Shown here piece by piece: positions 4,821 to 10,741 of a stretch of 23,895 nt of DNA; the first letter of the stretch is position 1, and each line of letters begins with the position of its first letter. Below the pieces are notes generated by a model. The model saw nothing but the letters and a program-made list of their open reading frames with translations, had not been told where the DNA came from and searched no databases. The position numbers were made by a program, and so were the translations under genes. This stretch comes from a virus. The stretch covers positions 1-23,895 of IMG/VR virus record IMGVR_UViG_3300032160_001553, one strand, 5' to 3'.

Positions 4821-6914
4821 ATGGCGACGACGACGACGACACTCGAGGAGCTTAACAATCGGGTAAGAACTCCGCTCGTGGACGGCGAGTTACTCCCGAT
4901 TCAGACGCGCGAGTTCGAACTCACGGAGTTCGTAAAGCTCCCGAAAAAAGTGAAGCGGACGAAGGAAGACAAGATCGCCGCGAACCTCGCGAGGCGCGCG
5001 AAAAAAGCGGCCGGAGCAACCGGGCCGGACGACGATCCCGAGGAAGAGGACGATCAGGACGACGGCGCCGACGAGGATCGATTCGCGATCGCGATCTCTT
5101 CCGAGTACCCCGTCCGCGGCTGGTTTGGGACGGAGATCCTTGATCACTCGCCGGAGTCGGTCGATCTCTCGAGGGCAAAAAACGGGCTCTCGTTTCTGGA
5201 CTCTCACATCTCGCGCGAGATCATCGGGATCGTGAACGACGTCACGCTCGACAAAAAAGATCGAAAGCTCCGCGGCGTGGTCCAGTTCTCGCGAAACCAG
5301 AAAGCTCAAGACGTGAAGCGCGACGTCCAGGACAAGATCCGGAAGTACATCTCCGTCGGCTATCAGGTCAATGAGTACGTGCTCGAGAAAATGTCGGAGG
5401 ACGAAGGGGACACTTATCGAGCGACGTCCTGGGTCCCGATGGAAGCAAGTTCGGTCGCGGTCCCGGCTGATCCAACAGTCGGGCATAACCGAAACGCGGG
5501 GGAGCGCGGGTTCCCCGTCAAAGTGCGAAGTCTTAATCCTTCGGCCGAGGTCTCGGCCGAACAAACAACGGAGGCAAGAATGGCAACGGAAACGAGCAAT
5601 GCTCAAGCAGTAGTCGATTCCCGCAAGGTCGCGTCCGAGGTCGTCAAACTCGGCAAGCGACACGGGATCGATCAGGAGCGCGTCGCGACGTGGATCTCCG
5701 AGGGGCGGTCGATCGATGCCGTTTCCGCTCTGATCCTCGAAGAAGTCGCATCCCGATCGGCGAAACCAAACACGACCGGAGCGGCCGCGGAACATCGCGA
5801 CGAGATCCAACTCTCCGAGAAAGAACAACGCGAATATAACCTCGCGCGCGGGATCATGACGATCGTCGCGAACGAGGAGTCGGATGAAAGCGGCGGGAAG
5901 CGCGAGAACTCCCTGGAGCTCGAAGTCTCTCAGGCGATCGAGCGAGTGTACACAGGGAAGCGTCACGGCGGACTGTTCGTCCCCTGGAGCGTGAAGAACG
6001 TCAACGCGATCGCGGCGCGCGCGGGTCTCGATTCGAAAACGTCGACGGCGGGCGCCGAGCTCAAATTCACCGAACCGGGCGCGTTCATCGACTTCCTGTA
6101 TAACCGTTTGCGCGTGAAGGAACTCGGCGCGCAAACGATCAGCGGACTTCGCGACAACGTCGCTTATCCGAAACAGACCGGGCGGGCGACCGGATCCTGG
6201 GTCGGAGAAAACCCAGGCGCCGACGTCACCGATTCGGCGCTCACGCTCGGACAGGTCCCGAGCTCGCCGAAGACTTATCAGTCCTCGACGAGCTACTCTC
6301 GCCAGTTACTCGCCCAGGCTGTGATCGATGTCGACACGCTCGTCCGACAGGACCTCGCGCGCGACATGGCTCTCGCGATCGACCTCGCGGCGATCGCTGG
6401 AGCGACCAGCGGAAACAATCCAGTCGGGATCCTCCACACGACGGGCGTCCAGTCATTCGTGCTCGAAGGCGACGCCGGCAACGGCGCCCAACCGGATTAC
6501 GAGGATGTCGTTCACATGATCGAGGAGCTCGAAGATGTGAACGCCGATCAGCTCGGCGATCCGGGATGGCTCACGACTCCGGGAATCAAGTCGCTTTTGA
6601 AACTCACCGCGCGACTCGCGAACACGATCGCTCTTCCGGTGTGGGCGGATAACGACACGGTCTCGGGATACATGGCGCGCTCCTCGAATCAGGTCCCGAG
6701 CACGGCCGTCCGCGGAGACACGTCGAACAATCACGCTTTGATCCTCGGCGTCTTCGCGACGATGGTGATCGGGATGTGGGGGAGCGGATACGAGCTCGTC
6801 GTCGATCCGTATCGCCTCAAGAAACAGGGCATGATCGAATTGACCACGTTCATGCTCACCGACGTCGCCTTGAAGTATCCCCAGGCGTTCGTCGTCGCAC
6901 AGTGTCAGAAGTAA
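4821..6914 (+). CDS. Prohead protease / major capsid protein fusion, 697 aa
   Basis: One open frame encodes two head-maturation functions. Residues 90-220 are an HK97-type prohead serine protease: GLSFLDSH (His129), ISVGY (Ser178) and MEASSVAVPADP, the usual sequence after the catalytic core. Residues 226-390 are a charged linker or scaffold-like (delta) region. From about residue 395 (GGLFVPWSV) to the end is an HK97-fold major capsid protein, with SYSRQLLAQAVIDVDTLVRQ, the loop GNNPVGILHTTGVQ, and the closing DPYRLKKQGMIELTTF. An acidic stretch (residues 68-86) precedes the protease. The ribosome site AGGAG (4808-4812) is 8 bases before the ATG. Fused protease-capsid genes are known; an internal start is described separately. 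Cleavage sites cannot be read from the sequence. Confidence 0.92.
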   Translation: MATTTTTLEELNNRVRTPLVDGELLPIQTREFELTEFVKLPKKVKRTKEDKIAANLARRAKKAAGATGPDDDPEEEDDQDDGADEDRFAIAISSEYPVRGWFGTEILDHSPESVDLSRAKNGLSFLDSHISREIIGIVNDVTLDKKDRKLRGVVQFSRNQKAQDVKRDVQDKIRKYISVGYQVNEYVLEKMSEDEGDTYRATSWVPMEASSVAVPADPTVGHNRNAGERGFPVKVRSLNPSAEVSAEQTTEARMATETSNAQAVVDSRKVASEVVKLGKRHGIDQERVATWISEGRSIDAVSALILEEVASRSAKPNTTGAAAEHRDEIQLSEKEQREYNLARGIMTIVANEESDESGGKRENSLELEVSQAIERVYTGKRHGGLFVPWSVKNVNAIAARAGLDSKTSTAGAELKFTEPGAFIDFLYNRLRVKELGAQTISGLRDNVAYPKQTGRATGSWVGENPGADVTDSALTLGQVPSSPKTYQSSTSYSRQLLAQAVIDVDTLVRQDLARDMALAIDLAAIAGATSGNNPVGILHTTGVQSFVLEGDAGNGAQPDYEDVVHMIEELEDVNADQLGDPGWLTTPGIKSLLKLTARLANTIALPVWADNDTVSGYMARSSNQVPSTAVRGDTSNNHALILGVFATMVIGMWGSGYELVVDPYRLKKQGMIELTTFMLTDVALKYPQAFVVAQCQK
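5570..5582 (+). promoter_or_regulatory. Internal ribosome binding site and start codon
   Basis: GGAGG (5570-5574), five spacer bases, then ATG (5580-5582), in frame inside the protease-capsid fusion. It is one of the best ribosome sites in the window and matches the context before the gene at 1332 (GGAGGCAAC). It lies exactly at the junction between protease and scaffold/capsid parts. Confidence 0.65.
5580..6914 (+). CDS. Internally initiated capsid protein (scaffold region plus major capsid), 444 aa
   Basis: If ribosomes start at the internal ATG (codon 254 of the fusion), the product is a protease-free 444-residue protein beginning MATETSNAQAVVDS. It holds a helical, charged segment of about 140 residues, the size of an HK97 delta/scaffold domain, and then the capsid fold. 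Capsid protein is needed in hundreds of copies and protease in few, so separate, stronger initiation makes sense. Lambda uses a similar nested design for C and Nu3. It may also be a relic of two genes that fused by loss of a stop codon. The sequence supports the start; use in the cell is inferred. Confidence 0.55.
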   Translation: MATETSNAQAVVDSRKVASEVVKLGKRHGIDQERVATWISEGRSIDAVSALILEEVASRSAKPNTTGAAAEHRDEIQLSEKEQREYNLARGIMTIVANEESDESGGKRENSLELEVSQAIERVYTGKRHGGLFVPWSVKNVNAIAARAGLDSKTSTAGAELKFTEPGAFIDFLYNRLRVKELGAQTISGLRDNVAYPKQTGRATGSWVGENPGADVTDSALTLGQVPSSPKTYQSSTSYSRQLLAQAVIDVDTLVRQDLARDMALAIDLAAIAGATSGNNPVGILHTTGVQSFVLEGDAGNGAQPDYEDVVHMIEELEDVNADQLGDPGWLTTPGIKSLLKLTARLANTIALPVWADNDTVSGYMARSSNQVPSTAVRGDTSNNHALILGVFATMVIGMWGSGYELVVDPYRLKKQGMIELTTFMLTDVALKYPQAFVVAQCQK

Positions 6915-6964
6915 GTAAGTCACTGAGGGGTCGAACTCAGTAAGTCGGACGAAAAGGTTCACCG

Positions 6965-7001
6965 GCGGCCGCGCGTTTTTCTCACTTTCGCGCGCGGCCG
7001 C
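6965..7001 (+). terminator. Strong GC-rich hairpin after the capsid gene (no U tract)
   Basis: GCGGCCGCGCG (6965-6975) pairs perfectly with CGCGCGGCCGC (6991-7001), eleven pairs across a 15-base loop that starts with five T. No T run follows, so full intrinsic termination is unlikely. It may attenuate transcription or protect the capsid mRNA 3' end. Confidence 0.55.
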
Positions 7002-7036
7002 GGGGATCCTGAAAACTCAATCTCGGAGGTTCTAGT

Positions 7037-7366
7037 GTGGCAGCAAAAACGAAACGCGCACGGATCAAACTCTTGAAGCATGTCATCGTCGAGGGTAAGC
7101 ACGTGGACAAGGGCTCGAAACTGGAGATGGATCGCCACAAGGCGACCGAGCTCGTCGCCGCGGGGCAAGCCGAGTTCGTCGACGAAGACGCCGACGACGA
7201 TCGCGAACTCGAAGAGAGCGAGCAACTTGGCGTCCGAATCGAGGCGCCGACACATGGCGATCCTGGGATTCGACACTTGGATCCGGGACCGCACGAGGTC
7301 TCAAAACGTGAGGAGGCAGACGAGATCGCCGCTCCCCACAAGGCAAAGGTCAAAAAACGAGCATGA
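7037..7366 (+). CDS. Small phage protein resembling DUF7210-type proteins, 109 aa
   Basis: The start is GTG at 7037, behind GGAGG ending about ten bases upstream. The N-terminal 45 residues follow a pattern common in small genes next to phage capsid genes: a basic start, then KLLKHVIVEGKHVDKGSKLEMDRHKATELVAAGQAEFV. That is a beta-hairpin with a short helix and an ending like 'LVAAGxAE'. I recall this pattern as the DUF7210 type; its role is not established. The rest is very acidic (DEDADDDRELEESE) and then mixed charge, ending basic (KAKVKKRA). The stop overlaps the next start by four bases (ATGA). It may be a minor head-associated or decoration protein, judged from position only. Confidence 0.72.
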   Translation: MAAKTKRARIKLLKHVIVEGKHVDKGSKLEMDRHKATELVAAGQAEFVDEDADDDRELEESEQLGVRIEAPTHGDPGIRHLDPGPHEVSKREEADEIAAPHKAKVKKRA

Positions 7367-7662
7367 CGATCGCTTTTCGAGATGGTGATGTCTCGGCGCT
7401 ATTCGCCGACACGGGGGTCCCTGTGACGATCGATGGGACCCTCGGGGTCGGGCTCGTCGACGAAAACGATCAGATCATCGTCTCCAATGCCGGCCGCGGG
7501 GAAGTCGTCGGGGGAGTGCACACGGTCACAGTTCAAACTTCGAAGTTCCCAGCGATTACGAACGGGATGTCGATCGTCGTCGATGGGGTCACTTACTCGG
7601 TCCGGCAAAAGCTCAAAGAGGGCGACGCCGCACTTACAAAAATTCTTCTCGGGAGCGCATAG
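7363..7662 (+). CDS. Head-tail joining protein, lambda FII-like, 99 aa
   Basis: The size and sequence pattern fit the FII / head-tail attachment family: FADTGVPVTIDGTLGVGLVDE, a variable loop, then HTVTVQTSKFP and GMSIVVDGVTYSVR, and a final strand ending LTKILLGSA. In lambda, FII is the last protein added to the filled head and forms the surface that the tail binds. The gene follows the capsid gene closely and starts within an ATGA overlap with its upstream neighbour, the expected place for a neck protein. No Cys or membrane segment is present. Assignment is by pattern, since FII proteins diverge strongly. Confidence 0.75.
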   Translation: MTIAFRDGDVSALFADTGVPVTIDGTLGVGLVDENDQIIVSNAGRGEVVGGVHTVTVQTSKFPAITNGMSIVVDGVTYSVRQKLKEGDAALTKILLGSA

Positions 7663-7664
7663 TC

Positions 7665-8378
7665 ATGTCGAAAAAAACAACCGTAGTTTCGCTCGAACTC
7701 CCCGACTTCGGGGAAAACCTCGTGGAAGCGAAAAACCTACAGAAGCTCGACGACGCGATCGCCGCGCTTCAGGGTACAGCGCAAGGAACTTTTCTCGTAA
7801 CAACACCGGCGGCGGATCAAACCGTCGTGCACAAGATCATCTCGGTCGAAGGATTCGAAGGACCGCTCGCTGGAGCTGTGACAGGCAATGTCACCGGCAA
7901 CGTCACAGGGAACCTCACCGGAGCTGTGACAGGCAACGTCACCGGCAATGTCACGGGGAACCTCACCGGAGCTGTGACAGGCAATGTCACCGGCAACGTC
8001 ACGGGGAACCTCACCGGAGCTGTGACGGGCAACGTCACCGGCAATGTGAAGGGGATCATCCAGGAACCAGTCGCGAGCGATGTCGTCGCGAGTGGCGCGA
8101 TCACGGCGAAGCAAGGGCTCGTCGGACTGGGATCAAGCGGAGCTCTCGCGGTTTCACTCGCCGATCCGACGAGCGTGACCGACGACGGGAAAATCCTCCG
8201 GCTCATGGCGACCACGGCTCAACCTCACGTGATCACGGTCACGGGCGGGATCGGCGGCGGATCGAATGACACGGCAACTCTCGGTGGCTCGATCGGGGAC
8301 ATGCTGATCCTCGAAGCGAAGGGCGGAAAGTGGTTCCTCCTCCCCTCGATCAATGCGACGCTGTCGAACTCAAAGTAA
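7665..8378 (+). CDS. Repeat-containing fibre protein, probably head-associated, 237 aa
   Basis: Residues 1-69 are a soluble N-terminal domain with a helix (LVEAKNLQKLDDAIAALQG). Residues 70-135 are four tandem copies of the 16-residue unit GAVTGNVTGNVTGNLT, the last one decaying into GNVKGII. The C-terminal ~100 residues are Gly/Ser/Thr-rich and beta-prone (TTAQPHVITVTGGIGGG, ending LPSINATLSNSK). Such GNxTG arrays are typical of elongated trimeric phage fibres with a beta-helical shaft. Its place between the FII-like neck gene and the tail genes fits a head fibre or collar whisker better than a tail fibre, but that is inferred. It is one of two fibre genes here; the other, near 21000, has a different repeat. 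Confidence 0.7.
   Translation: MSKKTTVVSLELPDFGENLVEAKNLQKLDDAIAALQGTAQGTFLVTTPAADQTVVHKIISVEGFEGPLAGAVTGNVTGNVTGNLTGAVTGNVTGNVTGNLTGAVTGNVTGNVTGNLTGAVTGNVTGNVKGIIQEPVASDVVASGAITAKQGLVGLGSSGALAVSLADPTSVTDDGKILRLMATTAQPHVITVTGGIGGGSNDTATLGGSIGDMLILEAKGGKWFLLPSINATLSNSK
7872..8063 (+). repeat. Four tandem 48-base repeats encoding GAVTGNVTGNVTGNLT
   Basis: The copies start at 7872, 7920, 7968 and 8016. Differences are almost all silent third-base changes (AAT/AAC, ACA/ACG); the fourth copy diverges at its end. Within each unit there is a 12-base sub-repeat (GGC AAY GTC ACN). Copy number is likely to vary by recombination or slippage. Confidence 0.92.
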
Positions 8379-8422
8379 CCGGACGTTGATACCGCGGGGT
8401 CGCGAGGCGTCGCGGGAACTGT

Positions 8423-8447
8423 CGGGGATCGATCATGTCGATCCCCG
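8423..8447 (+). terminator. Perfect 10-bp hairpin after the fibre gene (no U tract)
   Basis: CGGGGATCGA (8423-8432) pairs with TCGATCCCCG (8438-8447) around a 5-base loop. No T run follows. It fills the gap between head and tail genes and may partly terminate, attenuate or stabilise the message. Confidence 0.55.
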
Positions 8448-8470
8448 CTCTCCAAAGTAAAGGCGGATGA

Positions 8471-8950
8471 ATGGCAACGGCAAGCATTCGGGAACAGATC
8501 CTCGCGGCGATCGTCACGAACCTCGCGGCGTCCGGAGCTCCAGCGGGGCTCACTGTTCACCGCATGCGCGCGCGGCCGATCGAGGACGATCAGCTCCCGG
8601 CGATTCTCGTTTATTCCGAGGACGACGAACCGAAACCTCTCGGGGGGCAAGTTTTTCAAGCTCCCCTCGTCGAACGGCAACTCGTGATCTATCTCGAGTA
8701 CCGCGCGGCCGGCTCGCTCACGGTCTCCCCCGACGCGGCGCTCGATCCGCTGATCGTCTGGGGGACTCAAACGATGGTCGCGAACGAAAAGATCGTGTCG
8801 ACGACGTATCCGGACGGGCTCGCGATGGGCGTCGTCGAATTGAAAACCGCGTGGATGACAAAGGAAGGCGACAAGATCCTCGCGGCCGCATCAACGCAAT
8901 GGCTTGTGAAGTACCGGACGAGTCGATCCGATCCGACTTCGAGAACCTAG
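8471..8950 (+). CDS. Minor tail protein, tail terminator (gpU-like) candidate, 159 aa
   Basis: The protein opens with a helix (ASIREQILAAIVTNLAA), then VHRMRARPIEDDQLPAILVYSEDDE and a beta-rich body with RQLVIYLEYRAAG. This 'helix, R-x-R, LPAxxVY' layout is typical of lambda gpU/Z-type proteins that cap the tail tube and stop its growth. It lies directly upstream of the tail tube gene, where tail terminators are normally found. The ATG at 8471 follows AAAGGCGGATGA. The stop (TAG, 8948-8950) overlaps the GGAGG of the next gene, so translation of the two is probably coupled. The family is recognised by pattern; a Z-like completion role cannot be excluded. Confidence 0.7.
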   Translation: MATASIREQILAAIVTNLAASGAPAGLTVHRMRARPIEDDQLPAILVYSEDDEPKPLGGQVFQAPLVERQLVIYLEYRAAGSLTVSPDAALDPLIVWGTQTMVANEKIVSTTYPDGLAMGVVELKTAWMTKEGDKILAAASTQWLVKYRTSRSDPTSRT

Positions 8951-8960
8951 GAGGGCTCAA

Positions 8961-9752
8961 ATGCCTGGAATCAAGTATCCGCTCGCTCACGTCCCGATGC
9001 TCGGCAAAGGATCGATTTTGTTCGATCGCTTCGACACTTCGGGAAACCTAACGGGTTATATGCCGTTTGGCAACGCAACCAAACTCGAGCTCGCGCACAA
9101 AGACGAGCGCGCGACCCTGTTCCAATCGCTCAATAAGTCCGCGTCGCTGATCGCGACCGGGCTCAAAAAGCGAACCGTCTCGGTCTCGATCGTCGGGACC
9201 GACTTCCGCTCCGACATGATGGCCGTCGCCATGATGTCCGGCGGGAAGACGACGCTCGCGACTGCGGTCGCGGTCGTCACCGCGGAAGTGCTCGCGCCGG
9301 CCGGCGTCTCGAAAGCGGGGAAGTATTACGCGCTTTTGAATCGGAACGTCGACAACGTCACGACTCCGCCCGTCCTCACGAACAACGCGGTCACGCTCGT
9401 CGCGGGGACCGACTACATCGTCGTCGATCCGATCGAGGGACTGATCTACTTCCCGACGACGACGACCGCGGACTCGGCGCACTCGGTCACGGCGACGTAT
9501 CACACGCTCCTCGGATCCCAGGATCAGGTCGCCGGCGCGACCGAACCCCAGGTCGAGGGGAGACTCCGCTTCGTCCCGGATCCGACCGATGGGCAGAAGA
9601 TCGGGCTCGAGGCGTGGAAAGTGAACCTCTACCCGAGCGGACAGGTCGGTCTAATCGCGGACGATTACGGGAACTGGACGCTCGACGGCGAGGTCCTCGA
9701 CGACACCGCGAACCATCCGCTCTCGCCGTACTATCTACAGACGTTCTATTGA
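8961..9752 (+). CDS. Major tail tube protein, 263 aa
   Basis: Stacked hexamers of such a protein form the hollow tail. Evidence is position (between a tail terminator-like gene and the chaperone pair), size (lambda gpV is 246 residues), and a beta-rich sequence: GYMPFGNATKLELAHKDERA, VSVSIVGTDFRSDMMAVAMM, a Val/Thr-rich segment, and a C-terminal domain with TDGQKIGLEAWKVNLYPSG and LDGEVLDDTANHPLSPYY. The ribosome site GGAGG (8950-8954) with six-base spacing is among the strongest in the window, as expected for an abundant protein. Two hairpins follow the gene. No Ig-like C-terminal domain is obvious. Confidence 0.85.
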   Translation: MPGIKYPLAHVPMLGKGSILFDRFDTSGNLTGYMPFGNATKLELAHKDERATLFQSLNKSASLIATGLKKRTVSVSIVGTDFRSDMMAVAMMSGGKTTLATAVAVVTAEVLAPAGVSKAGKYYALLNRNVDNVTTPPVLTNNAVTLVAGTDYIVVDPIEGLIYFPTTTTADSAHSVTATYHTLLGSQDQVAGATEPQVEGRLRFVPDPTDGQKIGLEAWKVNLYPSGQVGLIADDYGNWTLDGEVLDDTANHPLSPYYLQTFY

Positions 9753-9766
9753 TCTTTGCAAAAGGG

Positions 9767-9834
9767 GGGCGAGCGCGCGAACTTGCTCGCCCTCGACCGA
9801 TGGGGGCGAGTGCGATTTACTCGTCCTCGTCCCC
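9767..9834 (+). promoter_or_regulatory. Two consecutive hairpins after the tail tube gene
   Basis: Hairpin 1: GGGCGAGC (9767-9774) with GCTCGCCC (9785-9792), eight pairs and a 10-base loop. Hairpin 2: GGGGGCGAG (9802-9810) with CTCGTCCCC (9826-9834), nine pairs with one G-U and a 15-base loop. Hairpin 2 ends two bases before the GGAGG of the next gene. Neither has a U tract. Confidence 0.55.
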
Positions 9835-9847
9835 CGGAGGTTCACTT

Positions 9848-10072
9848 GTGAAGATCTCGATCAAACTCGCTCACGAGGTCCAGAATCGGCTCCAGCGCGT
9901 CGTCGGGTTCATCGAAGCGGGCAAGATCGACAAGGCCAAAGAGGAAGCTCTTCGACTCGGCGAATTAGTCAAAGGGCAAACGATTGTTATCGTCGACAAC
10001 TGCGAGGAGTGCGGATTCATGCGCGTGATACTCGAACCAAAACGAGGAAAAGATGAAACTCGACGGACGTGA
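9848..10072 (+). CDS. Small hypothetical protein with CEEC motif, 74 aa
   Basis: The start is GTG at 9848, seven bases after GGAGG (9836-9840); the first codons read KISIKLAHEVQNRLQRVVGF. Two predicted helices (about residues 8-24 and 25-42, the second rich in Lys/Glu) are followed by TIVIVDNCEECGFMRVI and a basic end. The CEEC pair (Cys 52 and 55) is half of a possible metal site. The last 20 bases overlap the chaperone gene, whose ribosome site (GAGGAAAAG) lies inside this gene. I do not recognise the family. Its place before the G chaperone suggests a role in tail assembly, without direct support. Confidence 0.7.
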   Translation: MKISIKLAHEVQNRLQRVVGFIEAGKIDKAKEEALRLGELVKGQTIVIVDNCEECGFMRVILEPKRGKDETRRT

Positions 10073-10514
10073 GTTCATTGGAATCGATCACAGCATTACG
10101 GCCGCTCAAAACGATTATGTGATCGGCCATCTCCGCGCGGCCGGCGCCCTCGAAGTCCTCGCCGGACTCGACCTCAAACAAACGGAAGGATCCGCGCTCG
10201 ACAGAGCTCGAGAAGATCTCGTCACGCGCATTTTTCTGTCCGGACGTAAGTCGTTCATCCTGGCGGGACTGCTCGTCGAAACCGGGAAGACTTGGACGCG
10301 GGTCGAAGCCGATCGCAACGCGGGGAGGTTCGATCAGACGACGGATGCGGACGATCAGGAACTCATGACCTCGGCCGTCGTGAGGGCGGTGATCGATTTT
10401 TTTCGATTCGCGGGGACATCCTCGAAGAGTTTCCCGAGATCTTCGAGCCCGAACGCAGAGGTCCCCGCTACAGGGAGCGCGGCGCCCGAGAGCTCGGCGA
10501 GTTCGCCCAGATAA
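10053..10514 (+). CDS. Tail assembly chaperone, lambda G-like, 153 aa
   Basis: This is the unshifted product. Tail chaperones of this type coat the tape measure protein and recruit tube subunits. The fold region is residues 1-117, mostly helical (LDLKQTEGSALDRAREDLVTRIFLSGR, then LMTSAVVRAVIDFF). After the slippery T7 at 10397 the unshifted frame continues for 36 residues rich in Ser/Pro/Ala, which look unconserved. Position just upstream of the tape measure gene, a long overlap with a second frame (-1) and the slippery sequence together identify the G/GT pair, although chaperone sequences rarely show clear similarity. Confidence 0.82.
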   Translation: MKLDGREFIGIDHSITAAQNDYVIGHLRAAGALEVLAGLDLKQTEGSALDRAREDLVTRIFLSGRKSFILAGLLVETGKTWTRVEADRNAGRFDQTTDADDQELMTSAVVRAVIDFFRFAGTSSKSFPRSSSPNAEVPATGSAAPESSASSPR

Positions 10515-10738
10515 TCCGCGAGCTTGCGGGATACGATCCAGCGCACTTCGACGCGGTCATGGAGTGGGCTCTCCGCGATCTCTTCGTCGCGTACGTTGAA
10601 CGGCTGAAGGATGCGGCGCGGGAAGTGTACGAGCGGGATCTTCTCGTGTGGGCAATCTTCGCGGCCGGCGGAGCGAAGACGAAAGCTCCAGCTCTTCCGG
10701 ACATTCTACGGGGTCCGAAAATTGTTTTAGGTGGGTGA
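10053..10738 (+). CDS. Tail assembly chaperone GT fusion made by -1 frameshift, 228 aa
   Basis: A -1 slip on T_TTT_TTT (10397-10403) joins residues 1-117 of the G-like protein to 111 residues read from 10403 in the other frame, starting SIRGDILEEFPEIFEPE and ending at the TGA at 10736-10738. The T part is helical with clear protein-like character (GELGEF-type segment, FDAVMEWALRDLFVAYVERL, REVYERDLLVWAIFAAGG) and has no good start of its own. In lambda, GT bridges the tape measure and the tube protein and is made at a few percent of G. The tape measure gene starts three bases after this stop. The annotated span includes the one-base backward shift. Confidence 0.8.
10397..10468 (+). promoter_or_regulatory. 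Programmed -1 frameshift signal with downstream RNA structure
   Basis: Slippery heptamer T_TTT_TTT (10397-10403), six-base spacer (CGATTC), then a two-part stem. The outer stem is GCGGGGAC (10410-10417) with GTCCCCGC (10461-10468). The inner stem is CTCGAAGA (10421-10428) with TCTTCGAG (10440-10447) around an 11-base loop. Both stems are perfect 8-bp helices and the spacer length is the usual one for stimulators. Confidence 0.82.
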
Positions 10739-10741
10739 GAA

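Noticed and set aside
4890-6134. 414-codon minus-strand frame opposite the protease-capsid gene, and similar long antisense frames at 3302-4348 and 11270-12496
   Set aside because: They oppose clearly identified genes, have Arg/Asp-rich compositions from complementing GC-biased codons, and show no domain pattern or ribosome site. All real genes here are on the + strand.
7872-8063. CRISPR-like array
   Set aside because: The repeats are adjacent without unique spacers, keep a coding frame and encode a fibre motif.
7433-8269. 278-codon + strand frame overlapping the FII-like and fibre genes
   Set aside because: It is the alternative frame of two well-supported genes, with an Arg/Ser/His-rich repetitive product caused by reading the 48-base repeats out of frame.
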